Assembly: GCA_005880985.1 (NCBI GenBank)
Contig: VBIQ01000008.1
Span: 128,003-192,002 of the forward strand
Direction of reading: 5' to 3'
DNA from: Chloroflexota bacterium
GTDB lineage: Bacteria > Chloroflexota > Dormibacteria > Aeolococcales > Aeolococcaceae
Length of the DNA stretch: 64,000 nucleotides
Shown here: in pieces, positions 53,158 through 62,221 of the stretch
How positions within the stretch are numbered: position 1 is the first letter of the stretch
Layout of the letters: every line of letters begins with the position of its first letter
The notes under the pieces: model-generated
The model's database searches: none
What the model saw: the letters and a program-made list of their open reading frames with translations, nothing else
What the model was told of the DNA's origin: nothing
Program-made: the position numbers and the translations under genes

Positions 53158-53196
53158 GGGTTAACCCTGATTGGCAGGGAGTGACCGGGTTAACCC
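53158..53196. promoter_or_regulatory. Twin palindromes GGGTTAACCC in a divergent promoter region
   Basis: Two perfect copies, 53158-53167 and 53187-53196, each followed by TGA and 29 bp apart, between the divergent receiver operon and the 67-aa gene. A GACAAT -10-like box (minus strand, 53127-53132) would put the near site about 43 bp upstream of the receiver start, a usual activator position. Confidence 0.6.
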
Positions 53197-53324
53197 TGAC
53201 GCAGATTTCGGGGGTGGTCCTGATGACAGACGCCCCCATGGTGGCCAGCATCCAGCCTGGCAGTCCGCGCGGGTTTGATCTCCAATCAGCGGGGGGCGGC
53301 CACCTCCATAGGAGGAGCGGAGCC

Positions 53325-53528
53325 ATGAACAGTCAGCGGAGTTCGCAGACGGCGGCCATCATCGTCGGTGACCCGTCTTGCAGAGACTGCGTCAGGGCAG
53401 ACGAGGCTGAGGCGAGGGCTCTCCGACGCTATGCCGCATGCCGTGCGCTCGCGGAAGCGGTAGCCGACGCGGTTCTCCGCGCCGACGCCACGCTGCGGCT
53501 CGAGGCCCAACTGCGTGCCCAAGCGTGA
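53325..53528 (+). CDS. Small protein with CxxC motif
   Basis: 67 aa; strong ribosome binding site GGAGGAGCGG before the ATG. The sequence has 'DPSCRDCVRADEAEARALRR' and an Ala/Arg/Glu helix to the end. No domain recognised. Divergent from the receiver/kinase operon across the twin-palindrome region, so probably co-regulated with it. Confidence 0.6.
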   Translation: MNSQRSSQTAAIIVGDPSCRDCVRADEAEARALRRYAACRALAEAVADAVLRADATLRLEAQLRAQA

Positions 53529-53543
53529 GCGATGTGCAAAACG

Positions 53544-53556
53544 GGGCTAGCCCTGA
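53544..53556. promoter_or_regulatory. Operator-like palindrome variant GGGCTAGCCCTGA
   Basis: Matches GGGTTAACCCTGA except for the central bases, still palindromic and with the same TGA extension. Lies 110 bp upstream of the SGNH hydrolase start. Confidence 0.4.
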
Positions 53557-53666
53557 TGCATGTGCAGGGAAGTCCCCGATGACGGTCGACAACGGCTGTG
53601 ACATCGTCGCCACCAGTACGAGAGGGGCGCAAACCAATGCAGCCCTCACCACATCAGGAGAGTCCC

Positions 53667-54560
53667 ATGAGATTCAACCGCTTGGCCACCGCATTGGTCG
53701 CCGGCATCGCAGCGGTCGTGCCGATCACGCACGCAGCCGCCGCGTCCAGTGACAACCAGCCCAAGAAGTACTACCTGGCGCTTGGCGATTCGCTGGCATT
53801 CGGCTTTCACCAGGCGCAGTTCCTCCAGGAGCTGGCAACCAACTCCTACGATCCGGCCAGCTTCAACACCGGATACGTCGACGATTTCGCCACCAGGCTC
53901 CGGACCATCCGCCCCAACATCCAGACGGTCAATCTCAGCTGCCCGGGAGAGACGAGCACCTCGCTGGTCAATGGCGGCTGCCCGTTCCACAACCCGGCCA
54001 ACCCCCTGCCGCTGCACGCCAACTACCCCGTGACCACTCCGCAGCTGACGGCCGCGGTGGCATTCCTTCACGCACATCCCGGCAAGGTGTCGCCGATCAC
54101 GGTCGACATCGGGGGCAACGACCTGCTGAACCTCCAGTCTTCCTGTGGCGGAGCGCCCGGCTGCATCCAGGCGGGTCTGCCCGGAGTGCTTGGGTCGGTG
54201 GGCTCCAACCTGGACGCGACGCTCCGGGCACTGCATGGCGCCTCGCCGTCGAGTGAGATCATCGTGGTGAACTACGCCGATCCCTACGAGTACGTGAGTC
54301 CAGCGACCATTCCTGTGTTCGGGGCCCTGAACTCGGTGATCGGTGCTGTTGCCACCTCCGACAACGCCCGCCTTGCCGATGTCTTCACCCCAGCTCTGGG
54401 GTTCTCAGCGGCGCAGTTCTGCACCCTGGACGCCATCTGCGCGCCGCCGCTGTACGACATCCATCCCACCGATGCCGGCTACGCGGTGATGGCCGACATC
54501 GTCTGGCAGGCTTCCGGCTACGCGGATGGCCAGGACCCGCAGGTGGACGGGTCCGAGTAG
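53667..54560 (+). CDS. Secreted SGNH/GDSL-family hydrolase
   Basis: 297 aa from ATG 53667, AGGAGAG upstream. Signal peptide to about 'AAAASS'. Block I 'LALGDSLAFG' (Ser42 nucleophile), block III 'DIGGNDLLNL', block V 'DIHPTDAGYAVMA' (Asp and His). An esterase or lipase acting outside the membrane. Contains four or more Cys that may form disulfides. Preceded by a variant of the cluster's palindrome, so it may be in the same regulon. Confidence 0.9.
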   Translation: MRFNRLATALVAGIAAVVPITHAAAASSDNQPKKYYLALGDSLAFGFHQAQFLQELATNSYDPASFNTGYVDDFATRLRTIRPNIQTVNLSCPGETSTSLVNGGCPFHNPANPLPLHANYPVTTPQLTAAVAFLHAHPGKVSPITVDIGGNDLLNLQSSCGGAPGCIQAGLPGVLGSVGSNLDATLRALHGASPSSEIIVVNYADPYEYVSPATIPVFGALNSVIGAVATSDNARLADVFTPALGFSAAQFCTLDAICAPPLYDIHPTDAGYAVMADIVWQASGYADGQDPQVDGSE

Positions 54561-54639
54561 CGCCGCACCAGCGCTGCAGAGACGTCGACGTGGGGTCCGT
54601 CACGCGGCCGCCTGGCGGACCCTGCCCGCGCCCGGTCGT

Positions 54640-55527
54640 TCAGCCCGCGGCCGACGATCCCGAGGCGTGAGCCGAGCGCCGGGCCGCCGGCCGCCGGGGG
54701 CTGACCCGGCGCGGCGCCCAGCACTCGTCGAGGAAGGTGGCGATCTCCCCGGTGAGGCGTTGCGGGGTCAGGCGCAGCTCGAGCACCGTGCTCGCCTCGG
54801 CCAGGCGCGCATTGCGCAGCTCTTCGGCCAGCATGCCTGCGTCCGAGAAGGGATGGATGGGATCGCGGTGGTGGCCGATGATCAGTGCTGGCTGCGTCAA
54901 CCGCCGCCGCTCGCGCCGGTGGGGCGCGACGCGACCGAAGAGGACACCCTGGACGACGGCGGCGCTCGGCCCCGGATCCTGCCGGAGGATGTCGAGGCCG
55001 ACGTCGAGCCAGAACGGCACCCCGCGATGGGGGAGGCGTCGCACCAGACCCGCCAGGCCGAGCATGACCGGCTCGGCGAAGGTGAACGCGACCATGATCG
55101 GAGTGAACGCGAGCGCGCCGGCCACCAGGGCGTTGTCGAGAACGGGCATCTCGACGACCATCCCCCGGACGCGCGATGGAGCGAGAAAGGCGACCTCGAG
55201 GGTGACGTTGGCGCCCAGTGACGTCCCGCCGATGACGGCGGAGTCGATGTCGAGATGGTCGAGAACGGCCACCACCTGCTCGGCGAACAGGGTCATCGAG
55301 TAGCGCCACATGTCACGCGGGCGATCGGAGGCGCCGTGGCCGAGAAGATCGAGAGTGATGACGCGGTTGCCCCTCGCGGCCAGGGCTCTGGCCAGCGGCT
55401 CGTGCATGCGTTGCGACAGGAGCAGGCCGTGGGTGAGCACCAGGACCCGCTCCCCACGCCCGTACTCGGTGTAGGCGAGCCGGTTGCCGCTGTGGACGAA
55501 GCTGCCCTTGCGCACGATGGGACGCAT
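54640..55527 (-). CDS. Alpha/beta hydrolase
   Basis: 295 aa. 'GERVLVLTHGLLLSQRMHEP' (oxyanion region), 'DLLGHGASDRP', nucleophile elbow 'IGGTSLGANV' with Ser, and late 'GHHRDPIHPF'. Cytoplasmic, no signal peptide. The C-terminal tail is Arg-rich. Substrate unknown. The last bases are convergent with the SGNH gene. Confidence 0.85.
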   Translation of the reverse strand: MRPIVRKGSFVHSGNRLAYTEYGRGERVLVLTHGLLLSQRMHEPLARALAARGNRVITLDLLGHGASDRPRDMWRYSMTLFAEQVVAVLDHLDIDSAVIGGTSLGANVTLEVAFLAPSRVRGMVVEMPVLDNALVAGALAFTPIMVAFTFAEPVMLGLAGLVRRLPHRGVPFWLDVGLDILRQDPGPSAAVVQGVLFGRVAPHRRERRRLTQPALIIGHHRDPIHPFSDAGMLAEELRNARLAEASTVLELRLTPQRLTGEIATFLDECWAPRRVSPRRPAARRSAHASGSSAAG

Positions 55528-55600
55528 CCTGCCAGAGGTGTCGTGGCTTGGGGGTGCCGGTGGTCGGCGACAATCGTGACAGCAGCGCTATCACGCTCAG

Positions 55601-58060
55601 TCAGGAGGACCTCGCGTGTGCGCGGCGCCGCCGGCGTGAGAGCACAACCCCGGCGACGAGCAGGAGCAATGCCGCCAGGCCGACCGCCCTTGGTGCCGCC
55701 AGCTGTGCGCTGGTGTTCGGGATCGAGGTCGCCGCGGGCGCGGTGGTAGCGGCGGCCGCTCCTGCACCGGCTGACGTTCCGGAGCCGGCCCCGGCCGTCC
55801 AGCTCAGCTCGTTGGCGTTGCTGTTGCCGAACCGGTCCCGCGCGGCTCCGGGTCGCACGCCGACCACGTCTCCGGGGTGCAGGCGGAGGCGGAAGCGGCC
55901 ATCGGCGCTCGCGCCCACGGTGGTCGGCTGTCCGTTGACGAGCAGCGCCGCCTCACCGCCGGCGGCGTGGTCGGGCCGAGCTGTCAGGTCGGCGTTGACC
56001 ACCGGGGCCGGATAGGTGAGCTCGAACGCGCTGGGCTCCGGCGTGCCGTCGAGGAGTCGCGCGCTGAGCGCCGGCGACGGTTGCACCGTGAACGGATCCG
56101 ACTGCAGCCGGTAGCGGTTGGCGTCGATCGCGAACCGGTAGCCTCCGGTCGCGGCGTCGAGCGGCACCTCCCACCGCGCGCGGTAGACACCATGGTCGTC
56201 GACGTCCCACAGAATATTGAGGCCCAGGTCGCTGTCCACCGTGCTCCACTGACCGCGCGCGTCGAGGTGCTGGATGCTGACGAGGGCACGGTCGAGCGGG
56301 CGGTCCTCGCCCCGCGGACCGCCCTGCCAGCTGAACGCGGCACGCTCGAGCCGGTGCACCCCGGCGGGCTGCGACCCGATGGTCGCGTTCGCGGCACCGG
56401 GTGGGAACGGCGCCGCAGTCGCCATCACGCTGTTGCTGGCGTCGTACGGATACGACGGGGGACTCGGTCTTCCGCTGACCAGCCGCTGGGTCAGGTCGAC
56501 CAGTCCCTGCTGCAGCAGCAGGGACGAAGCCAGCCCATACACGGTGGCTCCGCCCTCGTAATGCTGGGCCTGGAACTCCTCCGGGGTGGTGAAGTAATCG
56601 AGGTACTCGTTGGCCAGCCCCGAGATCACCACCCGCTGAACGCCGCTGCCGGAGGCGGCGGCCAGGACAGCGCTGCGCAACCGCCGGCCCATGGCGACCG
56701 TCATCTCGCCGGGAATCGAGACGATGACGCGGTCGCCGATTCGCAGTGCCATCAGCGGGACCGCTCGCGGCACCGACTCGCCCCACTCGGTGACCGGGAT
56801 CTTGTCTCCCTGCGGTCCGGCGGACGCCGGCAGGTGCGAACCCTCGAACGGAACCTGGGTGATGTCGTAGAGCGGACCGCGCCCCTCCTCCGAACCGGTG
56901 AACTCGGACAGGCCGAAGACGGCCCGGGTGTCGACCGGCCCGGCCGCTGTCTGCTGGCCGCAGTAACAGATCCGGGTCCAGCGCTCGTCCAGCATCGGGG
57001 TCGCGGTCAGGTGCTTCCCGGCCTGGCGCCAGGCGTCGAGGAACGCCGAGGTCTCCACCTGGCCGACCTGCTCTGCTGCCGCCGGGCCGGAGCGGATCAG
57101 GCCCGACGAGACGTCACCCTCGTCGGTGTTGCCGTACACGTTGACCACGCCCTGATCACCCGGTACCTGACCGATCTCGCGCATTGCCGCCTCGACGTTG
57201 CGGGTGGCGGCACCGTGGTGGTCGGCGTTGTAGTAATGAAAGGTGGACTTGTTGACCGTGCCGTGGTTGGCGAAGGTGGCCCACATCCCGATCGGGACCA
57301 TGCGGCCGCCAACCAGGTGGTCGATGCGGAGCACGTTGACCTCGGGGTCGATGGTGTCGGCGTACCCATAGGGATCCTGGGCGACGCTGCCCTTGCCGTA
57401 CGGCTCGTTGATGCCGTAGTTGGCGAGGTGAGCCTCGAGCGAACGGTTCTGGGTGAGTCCGAGGATCTGGGTCGATCCCCAGCCGACCGACGCCGGCGCG
57501 ATGTCGGCGTTGGCGCGGCGGATGGCGAGGGCGAGCTGGCGGACCTCGAAGCCGTAGAGCTGCGGATCGATCGACCCCTGGAGGTTGAACGCCGTCGGCG
57601 TGTCCTTGGTCGGCGCCACCGTGTTGTAGGTCGAGAAGTTGTAGAAGCCGGACGGCGCCGCGTGGGTGTGCGACGCCGAGTCCAGCACGTTCTCCTGGGA
57701 GAAGCCGATGTCGTGATCGAGGTCGGCCGCGGCGGCGAGCATGCCGCCGGGAATGCCATTGAGGTCCTCGGCCACCAGCGCGATCTTGCGGCCGCCGGCC
57801 TGCAGCACGATGGCGCGGGCGTACAGGCGTGTGTGCTGGCCGGTGACCACGGCGTCCGATCGCACCCATCCCATCATGTAGTAGCCGGTCGGCGGGGTGA
57901 TGTCGGCGCGACCCACACCAGCGAGAAGCGGCGCGCCCGACGGCGGCGCGGTGGTGCTCGCGCCGGCGGCGGGGGCGGTGACCACCGCGGCGATGGCAGC
58001 TGCCGCCAGGCCGGTCGCGGCGCACCACCTGGCGCCGGCGAGTTCGAGCCCTGGTCCCAT
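55601..58060 (-). CDS. Secreted neutral/alkaline ceramidase-like protein with C-terminal anchor
   Basis: 819 aa from ATG 58060 (AGG 9 nt upstream; GTG 58069 is an alternative). Signal peptide, then a neutral ceramidase N-terminal-type domain: 'AGVGRADITPPTGYYMMGW', 'QHTRLYARAIVL', 'VLDSASHTHAAPSGF', 'TFANHGTVN', 'GNTDEGDVSS'. His/Asp residues in these motifs are the expected Zn ligands. A second beta-rich region follows. The C-terminus has 'SIPNTSAQL', a hydrophobic segment and 'SRRRRRAHARSS', a sorting-like anchor. Likely a surface amidase on sphingolipid- or N-acyl lipids. Confidence 0.8.
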   Translation of the reverse strand: MGPGLELAGARWCAATGLAAAAIAAVVTAPAAGASTTAPPSGAPLLAGVGRADITPPTGYYMMGWVRSDAVVTGQHTRLYARAIVLQAGGRKIALVAEDLNGIPGGMLAAAADLDHDIGFSQENVLDSASHTHAAPSGFYNFSTYNTVAPTKDTPTAFNLQGSIDPQLYGFEVRQLALAIRRANADIAPASVGWGSTQILGLTQNRSLEAHLANYGINEPYGKGSVAQDPYGYADTIDPEVNVLRIDHLVGGRMVPIGMWATFANHGTVNKSTFHYYNADHHGAATRNVEAAMREIGQVPGDQGVVNVYGNTDEGDVSSGLIRSGPAAAEQVGQVETSAFLDAWRQAGKHLTATPMLDERWTRICYCGQQTAAGPVDTRAVFGLSEFTGSEEGRGPLYDITQVPFEGSHLPASAGPQGDKIPVTEWGESVPRAVPLMALRIGDRVIVSIPGEMTVAMGRRLRSAVLAAASGSGVQRVVISGLANEYLDYFTTPEEFQAQHYEGGATVYGLASSLLLQQGLVDLTQRLVSGRPSPPSYPYDASNSVMATAAPFPPGAANATIGSQPAGVHRLERAAFSWQGGPRGEDRPLDRALVSIQHLDARGQWSTVDSDLGLNILWDVDDHGVYRARWEVPLDAATGGYRFAIDANRYRLQSDPFTVQPSPALSARLLDGTPEPSAFELTYPAPVVNADLTARPDHAAGGEAALLVNGQPTTVGASADGRFRLRLHPGDVVGVRPGAARDRFGNSNANELSWTAGAGSGTSAGAGAAAATTAPAATSIPNTSAQLAAPRAVGLAALLLLVAGVVLSRRRRRAHARSS

Positions 58061-58112
58061 CGCTCTCACCTGACCGTCGGAGAGCGGCCGGTGTTGCGCT
58101 ACCGGGGGCGGC

Positions 58113-58442
58113 TCACTCGGTGGGGTGGGCCCATTCGGTGGCTTCGTCCATGGTCAGCGGTCGCAGCTTCACCGAGTCCGGGCTGGGGGAGGGGCGGCGG
58201 CCGGAGCGGTCTGCCACCGTATAGATGCCTGGGGCGGTCGTCGCCGTTTGCCGCCGGGCCTGTGCCAGCGCATCGCTGAGATCGCGTTCGCGGGCGTCTG
58301 CCTGCGTTTGCCACCGCGCATGGCGATGCGCCCAGAGCAGGATGATCGCCGCCTCCGCGAGGGCGACGATGGCGAGGCCGGCGATGGCGAGGTCCCGCCC
58401 GCCGGCGACCAGCGACTCCAGCCCTGCAATCAGATTGTCCAT
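58113..58442 (-). CDS. Small single-pass membrane protein
   Basis: 109 aa from ATG 58442; GTG 58526 would add 28 residues. One membrane segment ('[20 protein letters not shown]'), a charged helix, then a Pro/Ser-rich cytoplasmic tail. No domain recognised. Divergent from the aldo/keto reductase gene. Confidence 0.5.
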   Translation of the reverse strand: MDNLIAGLESLVAGGRDLAIAGLAIVALAEAAIILLWAHRHARWQTQADARERDLSDALAQARRQTATTAPGIYTVADRSGRRPSPSPDSVKLRPLTMDEATEWAHPTE

Positions 58443-58530
58443 GCCCGCGGCAATCAAACCGGCTCGACGCGCGGCGATCGCGGGCTGCGGCGCGGGTGTG
58501 TCGGAATTGTGTCTGCGGCGCAACACCTGG

Positions 58531-58536
58531 CATATT
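58531..58536 (+). promoter_or_regulatory. -10-like CATATT, leaderless start
   Basis: CATATT is 7 nt before ATG 58544 of the aldo/keto reductase; no Shine-Dalgarno lies between. Confidence 0.4.
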
Positions 58537-58543
58537 GGCGCCC

Positions 58544-59563
<1,020 letters not shown>

Positions 59564-59602
59564 CGCCTCGGGTTGCGGCGCGCGGATCGGCGAATGCGCC
59601 GC

Positions 59603-61030
59603 TCAGCCGTTGCCGAAGAAGGCGGCGTCGCCGAAGGCGTCGACATGCCCGTCCGACCCCAGCATCCAGTAGCCGCCGTTGTCCGGGGTGGTGGCGATCT
59701 GCACCACGTCGCTGGGGGGAGGGTTGTCGCCGCGACTGCCGTAGAACGGTGCCTGACCGAAGCTGAAGATGCCGCCGTCGCCGGCCACCAGACGGTAGCC
59801 CGACCCCCCCGGCGCCAGCGACATGCCGACCACCGGGGCGTTGAGGTGCATGGCGCCGGTGCTCCCGTAGAAGGCCGCGTCGCCGAAACAGAACACGCCA
59901 CCGTCGGCGGCGATCAGCCAGTACCCATGTCCTGACGGGGTCGCCTGCAGCGCCACCATCGGCGCGTTGAGGTGCATCGCCCCGGTGCTCCCGTAGAAGG
60001 CGGCGTCGCCGAAGCTGAAGACACCGCCGTCCGCGGCCACCAGCCAGTACCCCTTGCTGCCGGCGGTGGCGGCCATGCCCACCACCGGGGCGTTGAGGTG
60101 CTGGGCGCCGGTGCTTCCGTAGAAGGCGGCGTCGCCGAAGCTGAAGATGCCGCCGTCGTCAGCCACCAACCAGTACCCCGTGAAATCGGTGGTCCGCTCG
60201 ATGCCCAACACCGGACCGTTGAGGTGCTGGGCGGCGGTGTCGCCGTGCGACGTGGCGTCGCCGAAGGTCGACACGGTGCCGGCGCTGGTGGCGATCAGGT
60301 ATCCCTTGCCGTCCGGTGACGGGCTCAGTCCCACCGATCCGGGGATGCCGACGGCGACCGCCATGTTCTGCAACGTCAGCCATGACGCCTCGAAGCGCGG
60401 CATCGGAGTCCAGTAGGTCGTCCCGGTGTGCGGATCGGCGATCAGCACCTGCCCGGCGTCGGTGTCGACACCCACCAGGGTGACGGCGTGCTCGGCGACG
60501 ACGTAGGGCACCTGGCGTCCGTCCCAGGCCGTCCAGGTTCGGGTGCCCCCGGTCGCCAGCCCGACCTGGACCCAGGCGATCACCGGATAGCCCCGCTGCA
60601 CCGCCGCATAGGCGGCCGCCGGGCTCCAACGCAGATGGGCGGCGGCGGGGACGCCGGCGATCTGCGAGGCGCGGGCAATCGGCGGGGCGTAGACGCCGTA
60701 GCCGGTGAAGTCCTTCTCGGCGGCGTTGATGTCGCCGACGAAGGTCACGTACGGGTCACCCCACTGGGTCACACCGCCGCCCGCGACGGCGGCGCGCCGG
60801 AGGTCGGCGCCGACCTGTCCGATCACCCAGTCCTGCGAGGCAGCAACTCCGCGGGCAGCGAGCGCGATCTGCAGCGCCGTCGCCTCGCAGTCGAGGCCGT
60901 GCGCCTGCCGGATCGACGGCGCGGCCATCACCGCCGGGGCGGCGTGCACGGAGGTGGCGGGCACGGTGATCGCGAGCCCCGACAGGAGGGCGGCGGCGAC
61001 CGCGGTGCACGCGATCCGCCCCTTGGTCAT
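59603..61030 (-). CDS. Secreted C39-like peptidase-fold protein with six ~42-aa repeats
   Basis: 475 aa; GGAGA before the ATG. Signal peptide to 'ATSVHA'. Residues ~35-220 are a C39-like papain-fold domain: Cys48 in 'GLDCEATAL', His in 'VAEHAVTLVGVD', Asp in 'LIADPHTG'. Residues ~235-475 are six tandem units of about 42 aa based on 'GYWLVA.DGGVFSFGDAAFYG', probably a propeller-like cell-surface binding domain. A GGTTAACCC motif lies 50 bp upstream, similar to the operators of the 45-54 kb cluster. Confidence 0.82.
   Translation of the reverse strand: MTKGRIACTAVAAALLSGLAITVPATSVHAAPAVMAAPSIRQAHGLDCEATALQIALAARGVAASQDWVIGQVGADLRRAAVAGGGVTQWGDPYVTFVGDINAAEKDFTGYGVYAPPIARASQIAGVPAAAHLRWSPAAAYAAVQRGYPVIAWVQVGLATGGTRTWTAWDGRQVPYVVAEHAVTLVGVDTDAGQVLIADPHTGTTYWTPMPRFEASWLTLQNMAVAVGIPGSVGLSPSPDGKGYLIATSAGTVSTFGDATSHGDTAAQHLNGPVLGIERTTDFTGYWLVADDGGIFSFGDAAFYGSTGAQHLNAPVVGMAATAGSKGYWLVAADGGVFSFGDAAFYGSTGAMHLNAPMVALQATPSGHGYWLIAADGGVFCFGDAAFYGSTGAMHLNAPVVGMSLAPGGSGYRLVAGDGGIFSFGQAPFYGSRGDNPPPSDVVQIATTPDNGGYWMLGSDGHVDAFGDAAFFGNG
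59606..60308 (-). repeat. Six in-frame ~126-bp coding repeats
   Basis: Tandem coding units of the C39-like protein; the middle four are almost identical at DNA level ('GGCGTCGCCGAA' and 'CCGTAGAA' recur every ~126 bp). The repetition could support length variation by recombination. Confidence 0.75.
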
Positions 61031-61078
61031 GCGCTCTCCTTGTGGCCGGGCCGATGGGGAAGCCCGGCCTGGTGCGCA

Positions 61079-61089
61079 CGGTTAACCCG
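61079..61089. promoter_or_regulatory. GGTTAACCC motif upstream of C39-like gene
   Basis: CGGTTAACCCG, one base short of the GGGTTAACCC palindrome, 50 bp upstream of the C39-like start. Confidence 0.3.
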
Positions 61090-61179
61090 AAGTCGCCCGG
61101 AGCGGTCGCCCTGGAACACCCTGGTGACCACTCGGTCGCACCGTCGCGACCGCCGTCCGCCCCGGCAGATCTTCGCCGA

Positions 61180-62160
61180 TCAAGGGCTGGAGGGTGTCCG
61201 GATCGCGTCGCGCAACCGCTGCGCCGCCTCCCGCGCCGCCGGAGTCAGCGGCAGCGGCAGGCGGACGTCGACCTCGGCGAAAAGGTCGCCGTGACCTCCG
61301 CCGCGAAGGTGTGGCATCCCCTGTCCCCGGAGGCGAAGCCGGGTTCCGTTCTGGGTCTCCGCCGGGACCCGGAGCGACACCTGCGAGCCTTTCGGGGTCG
61401 GCACCGTGACCTCGCCGCCCAGCAGGGCGATGTCGACAGGGACCGGCACGCGCGCCCGCAGGTCGTCGCCCTCACGGATGAAGATCGGATGGGTGAGGAC
61501 GCGCACCCGCATGTAGAGGTCGCCGGCGCCGCCGCCCTGCTGGCCGGGACCCCCCTGTCCCGCGGCCCGGACCCGGGCGCCGTCGCCGATCCCGGCGGGA
61601 ATCCGCACCTCGACGCGGCGGGTCCCCCGGCCACCGCTCATCTCGACGGTTCGGGTGGCACCGCGGTAGGCCTCCTCGAGGGTGACCTCGATCTCGCCCT
61701 CGACGTCCTGGCCTCGCCGCGGCCGGAGGGCACGCCGACTCGAGGTTCCGCCCGGGCGGCCGAACATGTCGTAGAAGAAGTCGGAGAAGGGGCTGTCGGA
61801 GCCGAAGAGCTCCTCGAACTCCTCAGGGTTGACGGTGCGGTACTCGACCTGGCCGCCGCCGAAGGGAGCCCCGCCGAAGGGCGAGCCGCCGGGCCGCCCC
61901 GCCTTCTCCCAGGCCTCGTACTCCCGCCATTGGGAGCCGAACTCGTCGTACTTCCTGCGCTTCTCCGGGTCGCCGAGGACCTCGTGGGCCTCGTTGATCT
62001 CCTTGAAGCGGGTCACGGCGTCCGGGTTGTCGGGGTTGACGTCGGGGTGGTACTTGCGCGCCAGCTTGCGGAAGGCCGAATGGATCTCCTTCTCGGTCGC
62101 GCTGCGGGCGACGCCCAGCACCTCGTAGTAGTCGCGCACACCTGTCGGCATACCGTTCAC
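61180..62160 (-). CDS. DnaJ/CbpA-type co-chaperone without zinc finger
   Basis: 326 aa from GTG 62160, preceded by GGAGG; ATG 62151 is an alternative. J domain at residues ~8-72 with HPD in 'ARKYHPDVN'. Then a Gly/Phe-rich linker and two C-terminal substrate-binding beta domains ('[20 protein letters not shown]', '[20 protein letters not shown]', '[19 protein letters not shown]'). The four CxxCxGxG zinc repeats of full DnaJ are absent, so this is the CbpA/DnaJ class II type, acting with DnaK. Divergent from ftsH. Confidence 0.92.
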   Translation of the reverse strand: MNGMPTGVRDYYEVLGVARSATEKEIHSAFRKLARKYHPDVNPDNPDAVTRFKEINEAHEVLGDPEKRRKYDEFGSQWREYEAWEKAGRPGGSPFGGAPFGGGQVEYRTVNPEEFEELFGSDSPFSDFFYDMFGRPGGTSSRRALRPRRGQDVEGEIEVTLEEAYRGATRTVEMSGGRGTRRVEVRIPAGIGDGARVRAAGQGGPGQQGGGAGDLYMRVRVLTHPIFIREGDDLRARVPVPVDIALLGGEVTVPTPKGSQVSLRVPAETQNGTRLRLRGQGMPHLRGGGHGDLFAEVDVRLPLPLTPAAREAAQRLRDAIRTPSSP

Positions 62161-62209
62161 GTACCGCCTCCGCCCCCTCGCGAAACCTTGCCAAACGCCC
62201 CCGCCGTGC

Positions 62210-62215
62210 TAGCGT
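62210..62215 (+). promoter_or_regulatory. -10 box TAGCGT, leaderless start of ftsH
   Basis: TAGCGT is 6 nt before ATG 62222; no Shine-Dalgarno is present. Confidence 0.5.
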
Positions 62216-62221
62216 CGGGTG

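Noticed and set aside
59606..60308. Regular ~126-bp repetition considered as a CRISPR or other noncoding array
   Set aside because: Repeats are in frame, encode a conserved protein unit, and have no spacer/repeat structure.
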